DNA of 64,000 nt from JBQTKD01 sp052386455. GTDB lineage: Bacteria; Actinomycetota; Actinomycetes; Sporichthyales; Sporichthyaceae. The position numbers and the translations under genes are program-made. The notes beneath the pieces are model-generated. The model was not told the origin of the DNA and did not search any database. It saw only the letters and a program-made list of their open reading frames with translations. Below, piece by piece: positions 8,322 through 17,266 of the stretch (the first letter of the stretch is position 1; each line of letters starts with the position of its first letter). Location of the stretch: NCBI GenBank assembly GCA_052386455.1, contig JBQTKD010000058.1:1-64000 (forward strand). Direction: 5' to 3'.

Positions 8322-9854
8322 CTAGTCCGCCGCGCGCAGGGTGCCCGCGACCGCGATGGCCCGCAGGACGGCCGAGGCCTTGTGGCGGCACTCGGCGTCC
8401 TCGGTGGCCGGGTCGGAGTCGGCGACGATGCCCGCGCCGGCCTGCACGTAGGCGACGCCGTCGCGGATCAGGGCGGTGCGAATCGCGATCGCGGTGTCCA
8501 GCTCGCCGGCGAAGTCCAGGTACCCGACGACGCCGCCGTAGAGGCCACGGCGGGTGGGCTCGAGCTCTTCGATGATCTCCATCGCCCGCGGCTTCGGCGC
8601 CCCGGACAGCGTTCCGGCGGGGAAGCAGGCGGTGAGCGCGTCGAACGCGGTCAGCCCGTCGGCGAGGCGGCCCACGACCGTCGAGACGATGTGCATGACG
8701 TGCGAGTACCGCTCGATCGACATGAAGTCGACGACCTCGACGCTGCCGGGCGCGCAGACGCGACCGAGGTCGTTGCGGCCGAGGTCGACGAGCATCAGGT
8801 GCTCGGCTCGCTCCTTCGGATCCGCGAGCAGGTCGGCGGCCAGGGCCGAGTCCGTCTCCGGATCCGCACCGCGCGGGCGCGTGCCGGCGATGGGATGCAG
8901 CATCGCCCGGCCGTCGTGCACCTTCACCAACGCCTCGGGGCTGGACCCGACGACGTCGAATCCGCCCTGCAGCGTGCCGTCCGGCCCCGGGAAGCGGAGC
9001 AGGTACAGGTACGGGCTCGGGTTGGTCAGCCGCAGCACGCGGTACACGTCCAGCGCGCTCGCGGAGGTCTGCATCGCGAAGCGCTGCGACACGACGATCT
9101 GGAAGGCCTCGCCTGCGTAGATCTCCTCGACGGCACGGGAGACCGAGGCCAGGTAGTCCTCGCGCGCGGTACCGGAGGTGTACTCGGGCACGACGTCCTT
9201 GTCGAGCACGGCGGCCGAGCCGGCGTTGGGCCGCGCAAGGTCCGCGGTCATCGCCGCGAGCCGCGCCACGGCGGATTCGTAGGCCGCGTCCACGCCGGCG
9301 TCCGAGCCGTCCCAGTTCACCGCGTTGGCGATCAGGACGACCGACCCGTCCTCGTGGTCGAGCACGGCGAGGTCGGTGGCGAGCAGCATCGCCAGCTCGG
9401 GCAGGTGCAGGTCGTCGACGGCCTTTTCCGGCAGGCGCTCGAGGCGGCGCACGGCGTCGTAGCCGATGAAGCCGACCAGTCCCCCGGTCAGCGGCGGCAG
9501 CCCCTCGCTCGCTTCGGTGCGCAGCGCCTCGACGGTGCCGCGCAGGGCGGCGAGGGGATCGCCGCCGAGCGGGACGCCGACGGGCGGGCGGCCGACCCAG
9601 ACGGCGTCGCCGTCGCGTTCGGTGAGCATCGCCGGGCTGTTGACGCCGACGATCGAGTACCGGCCCCAGACCCGGCCGTGTTCGGCCGACTCCAGCAGGA
9701 ACGTGCCCGGCCGTTCGTGCGCGAGCTTGCGGTACAGCCCGACCGGCGTCTCGGCGTCCGCGAGCAGGCGGCGGGTGACCGGGATGACCTTGCGGGTATG
9801 GGCCAGTTCGCGAAAGGCGTTCAGGTCGGGGGTGGGACCAGCGTCGAAGCTCAC
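8322..9854 (-). CDS. trpE: Anthranilate synthase component I
   Basis: 510 residues. TrpE turns chorismate plus ammonia (from TrpG) into anthranilate. The C-terminal chorismate-binding domain is intact, with FQIVVSQRF, PIAGTRPRGADPETD, LVDLGRNDLGRV, FPAGTLSGAPKPRAMEII and YVQAGAGIVADSDP. An N-terminal block LLESAEHGRVWGRYSIVG is family-typical. It starts at GTG 9854, overlapping the hisI stop as GTGA, so translation is probably coupled. No trpG or trpD is present in the window, so those steps are encoded elsewhere. Confidence 0.97.
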   Translation of the reverse strand: MSFDAGPTPDLNAFRELAHTRKVIPVTRRLLADAETPVGLYRKLAHERPGTFLLESAEHGRVWGRYSIVGVNSPAMLTERDGDAVWVGRPPVGVPLGGDPLAALRGTVEALRTEASEGLPPLTGGLVGFIGYDAVRRLERLPEKAVDDLHLPELAMLLATDLAVLDHEDGSVVLIANAVNWDGSDAGVDAAYESAVARLAAMTADLARPNAGSAAVLDKDVVPEYTSGTAREDYLASVSRAVEEIYAGEAFQIVVSQRFAMQTSASALDVYRVLRLTNPSPYLYLLRFPGPDGTLQGGFDVVGSSPEALVKVHDGRAMLHPIAGTRPRGADPETDSALAADLLADPKERAEHLMLVDLGRNDLGRVCAPGSVEVVDFMSIERYSHVMHIVSTVVGRLADGLTAFDALTACFPAGTLSGAPKPRAMEIIEELEPTRRGLYGGVVGYLDFAGELDTAIAIRTALIRDGVAYVQAGAGIVADSDPATEDAECRHKASAVLRAIAVAGTLRAAD

Positions 9855-10207
9855 TCGTGGACTCCAGTAACCGGCAGGACGTCGGCGTCGAAACAGGTGC
9901 GGGTGCCGGTGTGGCAGGCCGGGCCCTCTTGGTGGACTCGGATCAGCAGGGCGTCGCCGTCGCAGTCGAGGGCGACCGAGCGCACCCACTGCCGGTTTCC
10001 GGAGGTTTCGCCCTTGGTCCAGTACTCCTGCCGGCTGCGGCTGAAATAGGTGACTCGACCGGTGCTCAGCGTCCGATGGAGTGCTTCGTCATCCATCCAG
10101 CCCAGCATCAGGACCTCTCCGGTGTCCCACTGTTGGGCTATTGCCGCGACAAGACCGCTGGAATCGCGCTTGAGTCGTTCCGCGATCAATGGGTCCAAAG
10201 CTGACAT
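9851..10207 (-). CDS. hisI: Phosphoribosyl-AMP cyclohydrolase
   Basis: 118 residues, single-domain HisI without a fused HisE. It opens the adenine ring of PR-AMP in histidine synthesis. The metal- and Zn-binding signature is complete: VALDCDGDALLIRVHQEGPA, CHTGTRTCF, and the substrate block YFSRSRQEYWTKGETSGN. The ATG at 10207 was chosen because it begins the family N-terminus, MSALDPLIAERL. It leads the trp genes, an arrangement common in actinomycetes. Its promoter must lie in 10208-10379, shared with the divergent MinD-like gene. Confidence 0.95.
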   Translation of the reverse strand: MSALDPLIAERLKRDSSGLVAAIAQQWDTGEVLMLGWMDDEALHRTLSTGRVTYFSRSRQEYWTKGETSGNRQWVRSVALDCDGDALLIRVHQEGPACHTGTRTCFDADVLPVTGVHE

Positions 10208-10379
10208 GCAGGAGATTCTGCCGGTTCGCGGACACTCGGGCGTCGCGTGGCGGCACACAGATGTGACACGGGTTATCTAGAGTGGTGGGGATCGATGATC
10301 ACTGTCGCGACGGCGACAATGAGCACCGTGGCCCTGCCTCTCCCGGGAACGCGGGGCCGAACGGGGGAAGGTATGCCGA

Positions 10380-12053
10380 ATGAACCCGAGACGTCCCGTC
10401 GACCCGCCCCACGAGTGGGACTCGACGTGGGACCATGCGCACAGCGACGCGAGTGCGCGAACGAGCCTTCTGGACGTAGGCGAGGGGGACAGCGGCATGA
10501 GTAAGGGCAACGGTGCCGATCGGGCTGCCGGACGCTCCGGCGAGGCCGTCCCGCCGGCCCAGCGCGAGGGCTCGGCGGCAAAGGACGGCGAACCCGGCAC
10601 CCGCGGCTGGCTGTACAACCAGCTCGGCATGGCGGCCGAGGCCGCCAACTCCCCCGAACCGGCCGCCACGGCGCCCGCCGCCCCGGCCGCGCCCGGCGAC
10701 AAGGCCGGCATGCCGAAGATCGACTTCGACGCCCTGCGCCCGGGCGACCCGAACGAGTCCCCGTTCCCGCCCGGATCCCTCGGCGGCGGCGCGGAGGACC
10801 CCGAGCCCCGCAAGTTCCACGGATTCCCCAAGCCCGGCACGGGCCTGCCCACGGTCGTGGAAAGCGGCAGCGGGCTGCCCGCAGCCGTGGTCGAATCCAA
10901 CGCGCTGCCCACCGCTTCGGCGGGCGGGCGCCCGGCCAACCGCACGCCCGAACCGGCGCCTGCGGACAACCCCTTCCGCATCTACGACGAGCGGACCGCG
11001 ACGGGAGACATCGACTTGCCCGCCCATCCCGCCCCCGCGCCCGTCAAGGGCTCCAAGGCCAAGCCGGCCCGCCCCACGGCACCCACGGCTGCGCTTCCGC
11101 CGGACGCCGACCGCCTCTCGGCGGACAGCCTCACCGCCGCCAACGTCCTCAAGCAGCGCCGCACCGCGGCCACCAAGGGTTGGCGCAAGGGCCTGATGGC
11201 CTCCACCGGCATCAACCTCGGCCCGGGCCGCAAGGAGCTCAAGGACGCCGAGTTCGAGAACCGCGTGCGCACGCCGATCGACGGCTGCCACCGCCTCGCG
11301 GTGATCAGCCTCAAGGGCGGCGTCGGCAAGACCACCACCGCGGCCACGCTCGGCTCGATGTTCGCCTCCCTGCGCGGGGACCGCGTCATCGCGGTGGACG
11401 CGAACCCGGACCGTGGCACCCTCGGGGACAAGATCGTCGCCGGGATGCAGCGCGCGACCGTGCGCGACTTCGTCCGCAAGAGCCCGCAGCTGGACCGGTA
11501 CTCCGCGGTGCGCGAGTTCACCGCGCAGGCGCCCTCGCGCCTGGAGGTGCTCTGCTCGGAGTCCGACCCGCTGGCCTCCATGGCCTTCTCCGAGGCCGAC
11601 TACCGCGTCATCTCCGACATCCTCGAGCGCTTCTACAACCTGGTGATCACCGACTGCGGCACCGGCCTGCTGCACTCCGCGATGGTCGGCGTGCTCGCCA
11701 AGGCCGACCAGGTCGTGATCGTCAGCTCGGCCAGCCTCGACGGCGCCCGCTCGGCCTCGGCCACCCTGGACTGGCTCGAGGCGCACAACTACTCCGACCT
11801 CGCGCGCGAGTCGGTCACCGTGGTGACCTCGGTGCGGCCCAAGTCCGACGCGGTCCACCTCGAGGAGATCGTCGCGCACTTCGCGCGGCGCACTCGCGCC
11901 GTGGTGGCGGTCCCGTACGACCCGCACCTGGCCGAGGGCGGCCAGATCGACCTGGACCGCATGGACAAGGTGGCCTACCATGCCTACCTGCAGTTGGCGG
12001 CCGAGGTCGGCGACGCGTTCGGCCGCTTCTCCAGTGGCAAGGGCATCAACTGA
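10380..12053 (+). CDS. MinD/ParA-like ATPase with long disordered N-terminus
   Basis: 557 residues. Residues 1-300 are Pro/Ala/Gly-rich and probably disordered. From about 305 there is a deviant-Walker P-loop domain: LKGGVGKTTTAATLGSM (residues 311-327), then RVIAVDANPDRGTLGDK and NLVITDCGTGLLHSAM. It resembles the MinD-like proteins of actinobacteria, including those tied to type VII secretion (EspI-like), but no ESX gene is near. Start ATG 10380 has GGGGGAAGG 8 bases upstream. ATG 10497 is an alternative. A 43-codon frame from ATG 10373 overlaps that inner start. The role could be septum or secretion-machine positioning. Confidence 0.8.
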   Translation: MNPRRPVDPPHEWDSTWDHAHSDASARTSLLDVGEGDSGMSKGNGADRAAGRSGEAVPPAQREGSAAKDGEPGTRGWLYNQLGMAAEAANSPEPAATAPAAPAAPGDKAGMPKIDFDALRPGDPNESPFPPGSLGGGAEDPEPRKFHGFPKPGTGLPTVVESGSGLPAAVVESNALPTASAGGRPANRTPEPAPADNPFRIYDERTATGDIDLPAHPAPAPVKGSKAKPARPTAPTAALPPDADRLSADSLTAANVLKQRRTAATKGWRKGLMASTGINLGPGRKELKDAEFENRVRTPIDGCHRLAVISLKGGVGKTTTAATLGSMFASLRGDRVIAVDANPDRGTLGDKIVAGMQRATVRDFVRKSPQLDRYSAVREFTAQAPSRLEVLCSESDPLASMAFSEADYRVISDILERFYNLVITDCGTGLLHSAMVGVLAKADQVVIVSSASLDGARSASATLDWLEAHNYSDLARESVTVVTSVRPKSDAVHLEEIVAHFARRTRAVVAVPYDPHLAEGGQIDLDRMDKVAYHAYLQLAAEVGDAFGRFSSGKGIN

Positions 12054-12085
12054 CGCTGGGTCACCTTCCCTGTTGCGTACCGGTT

Positions 12086-12106
12086 TTGCGTAGTTCTACG
12101 GCAGAC
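12086..12106 (+). promoter_or_regulatory. 21-bp dyad motif, copy 1
   Basis: One of four copies of a 21-bp motif with core CGTAC-TT-GTACG followed by GCAGAC. This copy has two changes in the dyad. It ends 78 bases before the start of the secreted-protein gene, and a possible -10 TAACTT begins 18 bases after it. Placement suggests an activator site overlapping or next to -35. Confidence 0.65.
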
Positions 12107-12184
12107 GCCGTTCGTTCCGGCACCTAACTTCGAGGCCATCCCGCCGAGTACCCACTCGGCGGTCTCGAAGAAGGGACCACCACC

Positions 12185-12709
12185 GTGAACCTCGTGCGAA
12201 CCAGAGTCCTCGCCCTGCCGCTCGTCGGCGTCCTGCTGTTCGGAGCGGGTCAGTTGACCGGGCGGAGCGCCGCCGCGGACGGGGCCCCCGACGCCAAGGA
12301 CGGCGAGCCGGCCACGTGCTCGACCTCGCTGCTGAAGGGGCGCTACGTCTTCTCCGGCGGCGGCACCATCGCCGGCAACGAGTTCGACACGGTCGGCAAC
12401 TTCCTGATGGACGGCAAGGGAACCATCTCCGAGGGGTTTGCGACCGTGGGCCTGCAGCGAGTTGCGTACGCCGAGGAGCTCACCCTCTCCCGCGGCACCT
12501 ACTCGGTGGACGAAACCTGCATGGGCACGTTGTCGTTCTTCGCTGCACACAACAACGACCTGCTGGGTCCGACCGACCACACCCACGACACCAGGCTCGT
12601 GGTCTTCGACGGCGGCCGGCAGTTCAGCGTGGTCAACCTGAGCACCAAAACCCCCGGCGGACCGAACAACATGTCCGAGGCCTTCCGGTTGACGGCGCAC
12701 CGCGTGTGA
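12185..12709 (+). CDS. Secreted protein of unknown function
   Basis: 174 residues. The signal peptide MNLVRTRVLALPLVGVLLFG is followed by a cleavage region at about residue 30. The mature part is about 140 residues, beta-rich in appearance, with two cysteines (in ATCSTS and ETCMGT) and blocks such as GRYVFSGGGTIAGNEF and GNFLMDGKGTI, reminiscent of small secreted beta-barrel proteins. I do not recognise the family. GTG 12185 follows GAAGGGA at about 8 bases. A copy of the 21-bp motif lies upstream, so it probably shares control with the solute-binding protein/kinase operon. Confidence 0.75.
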   Translation: MNLVRTRVLALPLVGVLLFGAGQLTGRSAAADGAPDAKDGEPATCSTSLLKGRYVFSGGGTIAGNEFDTVGNFLMDGKGTISEGFATVGLQRVAYAEELTLSRGTYSVDETCMGTLSFFAAHNNDLLGPTDHTHDTRLVVFDGGRQFSVVNLSTKTPGGPNNMSEAFRLTAHRV

Positions 12710-12714
12710 GCACG

Positions 12715-12735
12715 TTGCGTACTTGTACGGCAGAC
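12715..12735 (+). promoter_or_regulatory. 21-bp dyad motif, copy 2
   Basis: Copy with the perfect dyad core CGTACTTGTACG and the flank GCAGAC. It begins six bases after the stop of the secreted-protein gene and ends 165 bases before the next start. It may be an upstream auxiliary site for the operon that starts at 12901. Confidence 0.65.
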
Positions 12736-12823
12736 GCAAGGCGCTAGCAGCAGCGCCGAGCAACGAATGCGCGCGGGGTTTGCGACCAGCGCTCGAACCC
12801 CGCTGCGCATCTCGGCCGCCGAT

Positions 12824-12844
12824 TTCCGTACATGTACTGCAGAC
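12824..12844 (+). promoter_or_regulatory. 21-bp dyad motif, copy 3
   Basis: Copy with core CGTACATGTAC then TGCAGAC. It ends 56 bases before ATG 12901. A possible -10 TAGCGT begins 19 bases after it, the same spacing as at copy 1. Confidence 0.65.
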
Positions 12845-12900
12845 ACCCGAGGGGCCACCCCTCTAGCGTCGGAGGCGTCGATCGACGCCGAGGAGGCGCA

Positions 12901-13994
12901 ATGACGCACCAGTGGAACCCCGGCGTCCGGATCAGCCGGCGCACCGCGCTGCGCGGGGCCGTCGGATTGGGCCTAACGGCCGGCGCAGGACCCCTGCTGT
13001 TCGGCTGTGGCTCGGCTGTGGCTCGGGCGGCGGAGACGAGGTCGCGACCGACCCGGCGCCGCAGGCGCCCTCGGGCGGCGGGACGCTGGAGACGACGAGC
13101 ATCCGCATGCTCGCCCTCCCACCCTCCACCTGCTTCGCCGCCGTGTACGTGGCCGATCCACTCCTGCGGGAGCAGGGCTTCACCGACGTGCAGTACAAGC
13201 CGTTTCCGGCGAAGGAGGCCTTCGGCAAACTGGCCGCCGGAGAGGTCGACATGGGCGTCGGGTACGCCGCCGCCTTCATCCCCATGATCGACGCCGGCGC
13301 GCCACTGGTGATGCTCGGCGGGGTGCACGTGGGCTGCTGGGAGATCTTCGCCTCCGGCGACATCAAGTCGATGCGCGACTTCAAGGGCAAGACGGTGGCG
13401 ATCGTCGGTTCGGAGTTCATCGACGGCCGGTTCCTGGGAATGACCCTGGCGAACGTGGGCCTGGACATGCGCACGGACGTCACGCTGGTCAACCATCCGC
13501 CGACCGAGTTCGCCCGGCTGCTGTCCTCGGGCGAGGTCGACGCCGTGCTGGCCTTCCCGCCGCTGTCCACCGATCTGCGGGCCAAGAAGATCGGCCGGGT
13601 AGTGCTCAACTCCATCACCGACGCGCCGTGGTCGAGCTACTACTGCTGCACGGTTGCGGTGCACAAGTCCTGGCTGGACAGGCACCCGATGGCCACCCGG
13701 GCCGCCCTGCGCGCCGTGTTCAAGGGCGCCGACTCGGTCGCCGCGGACCCCAAGGGTTCGGCACGCCACCTGGTCGAGCACGGCCACACCCCGAACGAGT
13801 CCTACGCCCGCCAGTCACTTCAGGAGATCCCCTACGACATCTGGCGGGACTTCGACCCCGCCGATAGCGTCCGTTTCTACTCGCTGCGCCTGCGGGAGGC
13901 CGGCGTCATTCGCAGCACGCCGGAACAGATCCTCGAGCGGGGCACGGACTTCTCGCACCTGGCAGCGCTCAAGCGAGAACCGAAGGGGGCCTAG
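12901..13994 (+). pseudogene. NMT1/THI5-like solute-binding lipoprotein, frameshifted
   Basis: The N-terminus, from ATG 12901 after GGAGG, is a Tat-type lipoprotein signal (ISRRTALRGAVGLGL, then GPLLFGCGS). The mature substrate-binding domain is in another frame from about 13012 to 13994 and has NMT1/THI5/SsuA-like blocks (FGKLAAGEVDMGVGYAAAF, MRDFKGKTVAIVGSEFIDG). The break coincides with an exact 11-bp tandem duplication, TCGGCTGTGGC twice at 13001-13022. Removing one unit restores LFGC-GSGGGDEV and a 360-residue protein. It is therefore a recent frameshift, a phase-variable site or a sequencing error. As an ABC-type ligand sensor it would feed the kinase encoded 29 bases downstream. No ABC permease is present. 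Confidence 0.85.
13001..13022 (+). repeat. 11-bp tandem duplication causing a frameshift
   Basis: Two perfect adjacent copies of TCGGCTGTGGC, followed by a partial third (TCGG). The duplication sits exactly at the lipobox codons of the solute-binding protein gene, and 11 bases is not a multiple of three. Confidence 0.95.
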
Positions 13995-14023
13995 CCATTC
14001 GCGCCCGGGCAGGCTCCGAACGC

Positions 14024-15526
14024 GTGCGGAACAGCGCCGTGGTGCGTCTCGTGGCACGCGCGGCCGTCCCCATCCGCCGCAAGCTGCAGGTGGCCTTCGG
14101 AGCGGTGGTGGCACTGCTCGTGGCGGTGGGCGCGATCGGCCTGCACGCCCTGGGCGAGGCCAACGATCGCGCCGCGGGAGTGAGCGACCTGCAGGGCAAG
14201 GTCTCCATCTACCGGCAACTGCAGAACGACACCAACATCAAGCTCTACGGCGGCGCCTCGGTGCTGTCCGATCCGGACCCCGACGCCCTCGACGCAGCCC
14301 TGCGTCAGCTCAACCAGTCCTACGACTTCAGCCGCCTGCAGTTCGTGGCGCAGGACGAGGGCGAACTGCTCGCCCAGATCGAGGCCACCTACAACGAGTT
14401 CGTGATCGTGATGACCAAGGGGATCGACCTGGCGCGCCAGGGAAAGCTGGCGGAGGGTCAGAAATTGCAGCGCGTCGACGCCAAACCCCTGGCCGACGAC
14501 GTGGAGCGGCTCACCAACCAACTGGTGAACAAGGCGCAGGCGAGCATCGCCAGTCTCGTCGACGACAACCAACGGCAGTACGAGGACTCGCGGCGAACGT
14601 TCGTCGTGGTCGCCCTCGGCGGCGTCGCCCTCGCCGTCCTGCTCGGTTTCGCCATCTCCCGATCGATCGTCGGGCCCATCAAGAAGATGGACGAGCGTTT
14701 CGGCGAGTTGGCCGCAGGCGATTTCTCCCGCCACGTGGAGGTGCCCAACCGCGACGAGTTGGGAACGCTCGCGGGCAACCTCAACCGCATGAACGACGAG
14801 CTCGGCCGGCTCTACCACGATCTCGAGGCGGCCAGCCGCCACAAGTCCGAGTTCCTGGCCAACATGAGCCACGAACTGCGTACGCCGCTCAACGCCGTCA
14901 TCGGCTTCTCCGAGGTGTTGGGCGAGCAACTCTTCGGGCCGCTGAACGAGCGCCAGGCCGACTACGTCTGCGACATCGTTTCCTCCGGGCGCCACCTGCT
15001 CCTGCTGATCAACGACATCCTCGACCTCGCGAAGGTCGAGGCCGGGAAAATGGAACTGGAGCTCTCGACCTTCCCGCTGGTCGAGGTGCTCGAGGTCGGT
15101 TTGACGATGGTGCGCGAACGGGCGACGGCACACGGCATCTCCCTGGACCTGCAGGTCGACGGCGCCGTGGACGAGATCGAGGCCGACGAACGCAAGATCA
15201 AGCAGGTCGTGTTCAACCTGCTGTCCAACGCCGTCAAGTTCACCCCCGACGGCGGGCGAGTCTCGATGCACGCCACCCGCCGCGGGGAGTGCATCGCAGT
15301 GGCGGTTCGGGACACCGGCGTCGGCATCGCCCCGGCGGACCAGCCCCGCATCTTCGAAGAGTTCGAACAGGTCGGCCTGCGCGAGGGCACCGGGCTGGGG
15401 TTGCCGCTGGCCCGCAGCTTCGTCGTCCTGCACGGCGGCGACATGGACGTCGAGAGCGCACCGGGGGCGGGCAGCACCTTTACGGTGACCCTGCCCGTTC
15501 GCCAGACGCTGGCGGTGTCGCGGTGA
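14024..15526 (+). CDS. Membrane HAMP histidine kinase
   Basis: 500 residues. TM1 is at about 21-43, a 145-residue extracytoplasmic four-helix-type sensor follows, then TM2 at about 192-212, HAMP (about 213-265), and HisKA with H283 in FLANMSHELRTPLNAVIGFS. The HATPase_c domain has NLLSNAVKFTPDGG, VRDTGVGIAP and GTGLGLPLA. GTG 14024 is 29 bases after the solute-binding protein gene, so the kinase may sense the loaded binding protein at the membrane, as in other periplasmic-binding-protein/kinase pairs. Its stop overlaps the start of the receiver gene (GTGA). Confidence 0.92.
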   Translation: MRNSAVVRLVARAAVPIRRKLQVAFGAVVALLVAVGAIGLHALGEANDRAAGVSDLQGKVSIYRQLQNDTNIKLYGGASVLSDPDPDALDAALRQLNQSYDFSRLQFVAQDEGELLAQIEATYNEFVIVMTKGIDLARQGKLAEGQKLQRVDAKPLADDVERLTNQLVNKAQASIASLVDDNQRQYEDSRRTFVVVALGGVALAVLLGFAISRSIVGPIKKMDERFGELAAGDFSRHVEVPNRDELGTLAGNLNRMNDELGRLYHDLEAASRHKSEFLANMSHELRTPLNAVIGFSEVLGEQLFGPLNERQADYVCDIVSSGRHLLLLINDILDLAKVEAGKMELELSTFPLVEVLEVGLTMVRERATAHGISLDLQVDGAVDEIEADERKIKQVVFNLLSNAVKFTPDGGRVSMHATRRGECIAVAVRDTGVGIAPADQPRIFEEFEQVGLREGTGLGLPLARSFVVLHGGDMDVESAPGAGSTFTVTLPVRQTLAVSR

Positions 15527-15897
15527 CCGGGTCGCTGATCCTCATCGTGGAGGACAACGTCAAGAACATGAAGCTGGCACGCGACCTGCTCGGGTACCAC
15601 GGGTTCCGCACGCTGGCCGCCATGACCGCCACCGACGGGATCGCGTTGGCTCGGGAACACGGACCGGACTTGGTTCTGATGGACATTCAGCTTCCGGACA
15701 TGGACGGGGTGACCGCCCTGCGGGCGTTACGGGCGTCGCCGGACACCGCGGGCCTGCGCGTGGTGGCGCTCACCGCCTTCGCCATGCGCGAGGACGAGCA
15801 GCGCATGCTCGTCGCCGGCTTCGACGGGTACCTGTCCAAGCCGATCGACGTCCGCGAGTTCCCCGGCCAGATCCACCAATTCTGCGAACAGAGGTAA
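15523..15897 (+). CDS. Single-domain CheY-like response regulator
   Basis: 124 residues, a lone receiver domain with no output domain. The acidic pair is in LILIVEDNVKNMKLA, the phospho-acceptor Asp in DLVLMDIQLPDMDG, the switch Thr in VVALTAFAM, and the lysine in YLSKPIDV. GTG 15523 overlaps the kinase stop (GTGA), and seven bases separate it from the next gene. It resembles DivK-type receivers that relay phosphate. It may shuttle phosphate or compete with the receiver of the cyclase-LuxR protein. Confidence 0.93.
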   Translation: MTGSLILIVEDNVKNMKLARDLLGYHGFRTLAAMTATDGIALAREHGPDLVLMDIQLPDMDGVTALRALRASPDTAGLRVVALTAFAMREDEQRMLVAGFDGYLSKPIDVREFPGQIHQFCEQR

Positions 15898-15903
15898 TCG
15901 GCC

Positions 15904-17250
15904 ATGTCGCGCCTTCTCGTCGTCGACGACACCCCGCGGAACGTCAAGCTCCTCGAGGCCGTCCTGCTCCCCCGCGGCTACGAGGTCCTGTGCGGCACCT
16001 CGGGCGAAGAGGCACTGGAGGCGGTTGCCAAGGACCGCCCCGACCTCGTGCTGCTCGATCTGTTGATGCCCGGCATCAACGGCCACGAGGTGTGCCGGCG
16101 GCTGCGGGCCGATCCGGCCACCGCCACGCTGCCGGTGATCATGGTGACCGCGAGCGGTTCCGCCGAAAAACTCGAGGCACTCGAGTCCGGCGCGGACGAC
16201 TTCGTCGCCAAGCCCTTCGATCAGGCCGAACTACTGGCTCGGGTTCGCTCGCTGCTGCGCGTCAAGGCCTACCACGACGTCATCGAGGCGCAGGGTGCCG
16301 AACTCGCGGAGTTGAATCGCACGCTCACCGCCCGAGTGGCCGAGCAGGTGGGCGAACTCGAACGCCTCGGCCGGCTGCGCCGCTACCTCTCGCCCCAGGT
16401 GGCCGAATTGCTGGTGTCCTCCGCCGACGAGACCGTGACGCGCAGCCACCGCCGTGAGGTGGCCGTGCTCTTCTGCGACCTACGGGGGTTCACCGCCTTC
16501 TCCGAGGTGTCCGAACCCGAAGAGGTGATGACCGTCCTGGCCGAGTTCCACGAGGCGGTCGGACCGGTGATCAACCGGTTCGAAGCCACCGTCGGATTCT
16601 TCGCCGGCGACGGACTGATGGTCTTCTTCAACGACCCGCTGCCCTGCCCCAACCCGTCCGAGTCGGCGGTGCGCCTGGCCGTGGCGATGCAGGAGGCAAC
16701 AGCCGGCCTGGTCGCGAACTGGGCTCGGCTGGGCCGTGCGCTCGGCGTCGGCGTGGGCATCGCGTTCGGGTTCGCCACACTCGGCGAGGTCGGTTTCGAC
16801 GGCCGGTACGACTACACCGTCGTCGGCAACGTGGCCAATCTCGCCGCTCGACTCTGCGATCAGGCCGCCGCCGGCGAGATCCTCGTCAGCGGCAAGGTCC
16901 AACTGGCCGTCGCCCCGATCGCCCGAACCGAGCCCGCGGGCGACTTCACGCTCCGGGGCTTCCAACGCCCCGTGCCCGCCCACCGGGTGACGGGCCTGAC
17001 GGGAACCGAAGTGGCCGAGTCCACCCGGAACGGTGCGAGCACGGGCGCCGGGCTCGCGGGCCTGACCGCTCGGGAGCGCGAGGTGGCTCGCCTGGCCGTC
17101 CGCGGCCGGACCGCCCCGGCCATCGCCCGCGAACTGTTCATCGGCGAACGGACCGTGGAAAGTCACCTCGGCCGTATCTACGCCAAGCTCGGGGTCGAAT
17201 CGAAGCTGGACCTCGTCCACAGGGCGTCCGAGCTGGGCTTGGCGGAATAG
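15904..17250 (+). CDS. Receiver-class III cyclase-LuxR HTH fusion
   Basis: 448 residues, three domains. The receiver (1-120) has phospho-acceptor D52 in LLDLLMPGINGHE and K103 in AKPF. A coiled linker with YLSPQVAELL follows. The class III nucleotide cyclase domain (about 183-350) has metal ligands D192 (LFCDLRGFTAFS) and D236 (AGDGLMVFF), but the purine-contacting Lys position carries Phe (GFFAGDG). The C-terminal LuxR/GerE helix-turn-helix (about 380-445) has LTAREREVARLAVRG and IGERTVESHLGRIYAKLGV. It is the only DNA-binding protein of the module and the best candidate to bind the 21-bp dyads around it. Whether it makes cAMP is open. Confidence 0.92.
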   Translation: MSRLLVVDDTPRNVKLLEAVLLPRGYEVLCGTSGEEALEAVAKDRPDLVLLDLLMPGINGHEVCRRLRADPATATLPVIMVTASGSAEKLEALESGADDFVAKPFDQAELLARVRSLLRVKAYHDVIEAQGAELAELNRTLTARVAEQVGELERLGRLRRYLSPQVAELLVSSADETVTRSHRREVAVLFCDLRGFTAFSEVSEPEEVMTVLAEFHEAVGPVINRFEATVGFFAGDGLMVFFNDPLPCPNPSESAVRLAVAMQEATAGLVANWARLGRALGVGVGIAFGFATLGEVGFDGRYDYTVVGNVANLAARLCDQAAAGEILVSGKVQLAVAPIARTEPAGDFTLRGFQRPVPAHRVTGLTGTEVAESTRNGASTGAGLAGLTAREREVARLAVRGRTAPAIARELFIGERTVESHLGRIYAKLGVESKLDLVHRASELGLAE

Positions 17251-17266
17251 CGCGGGACGTGCTGCC

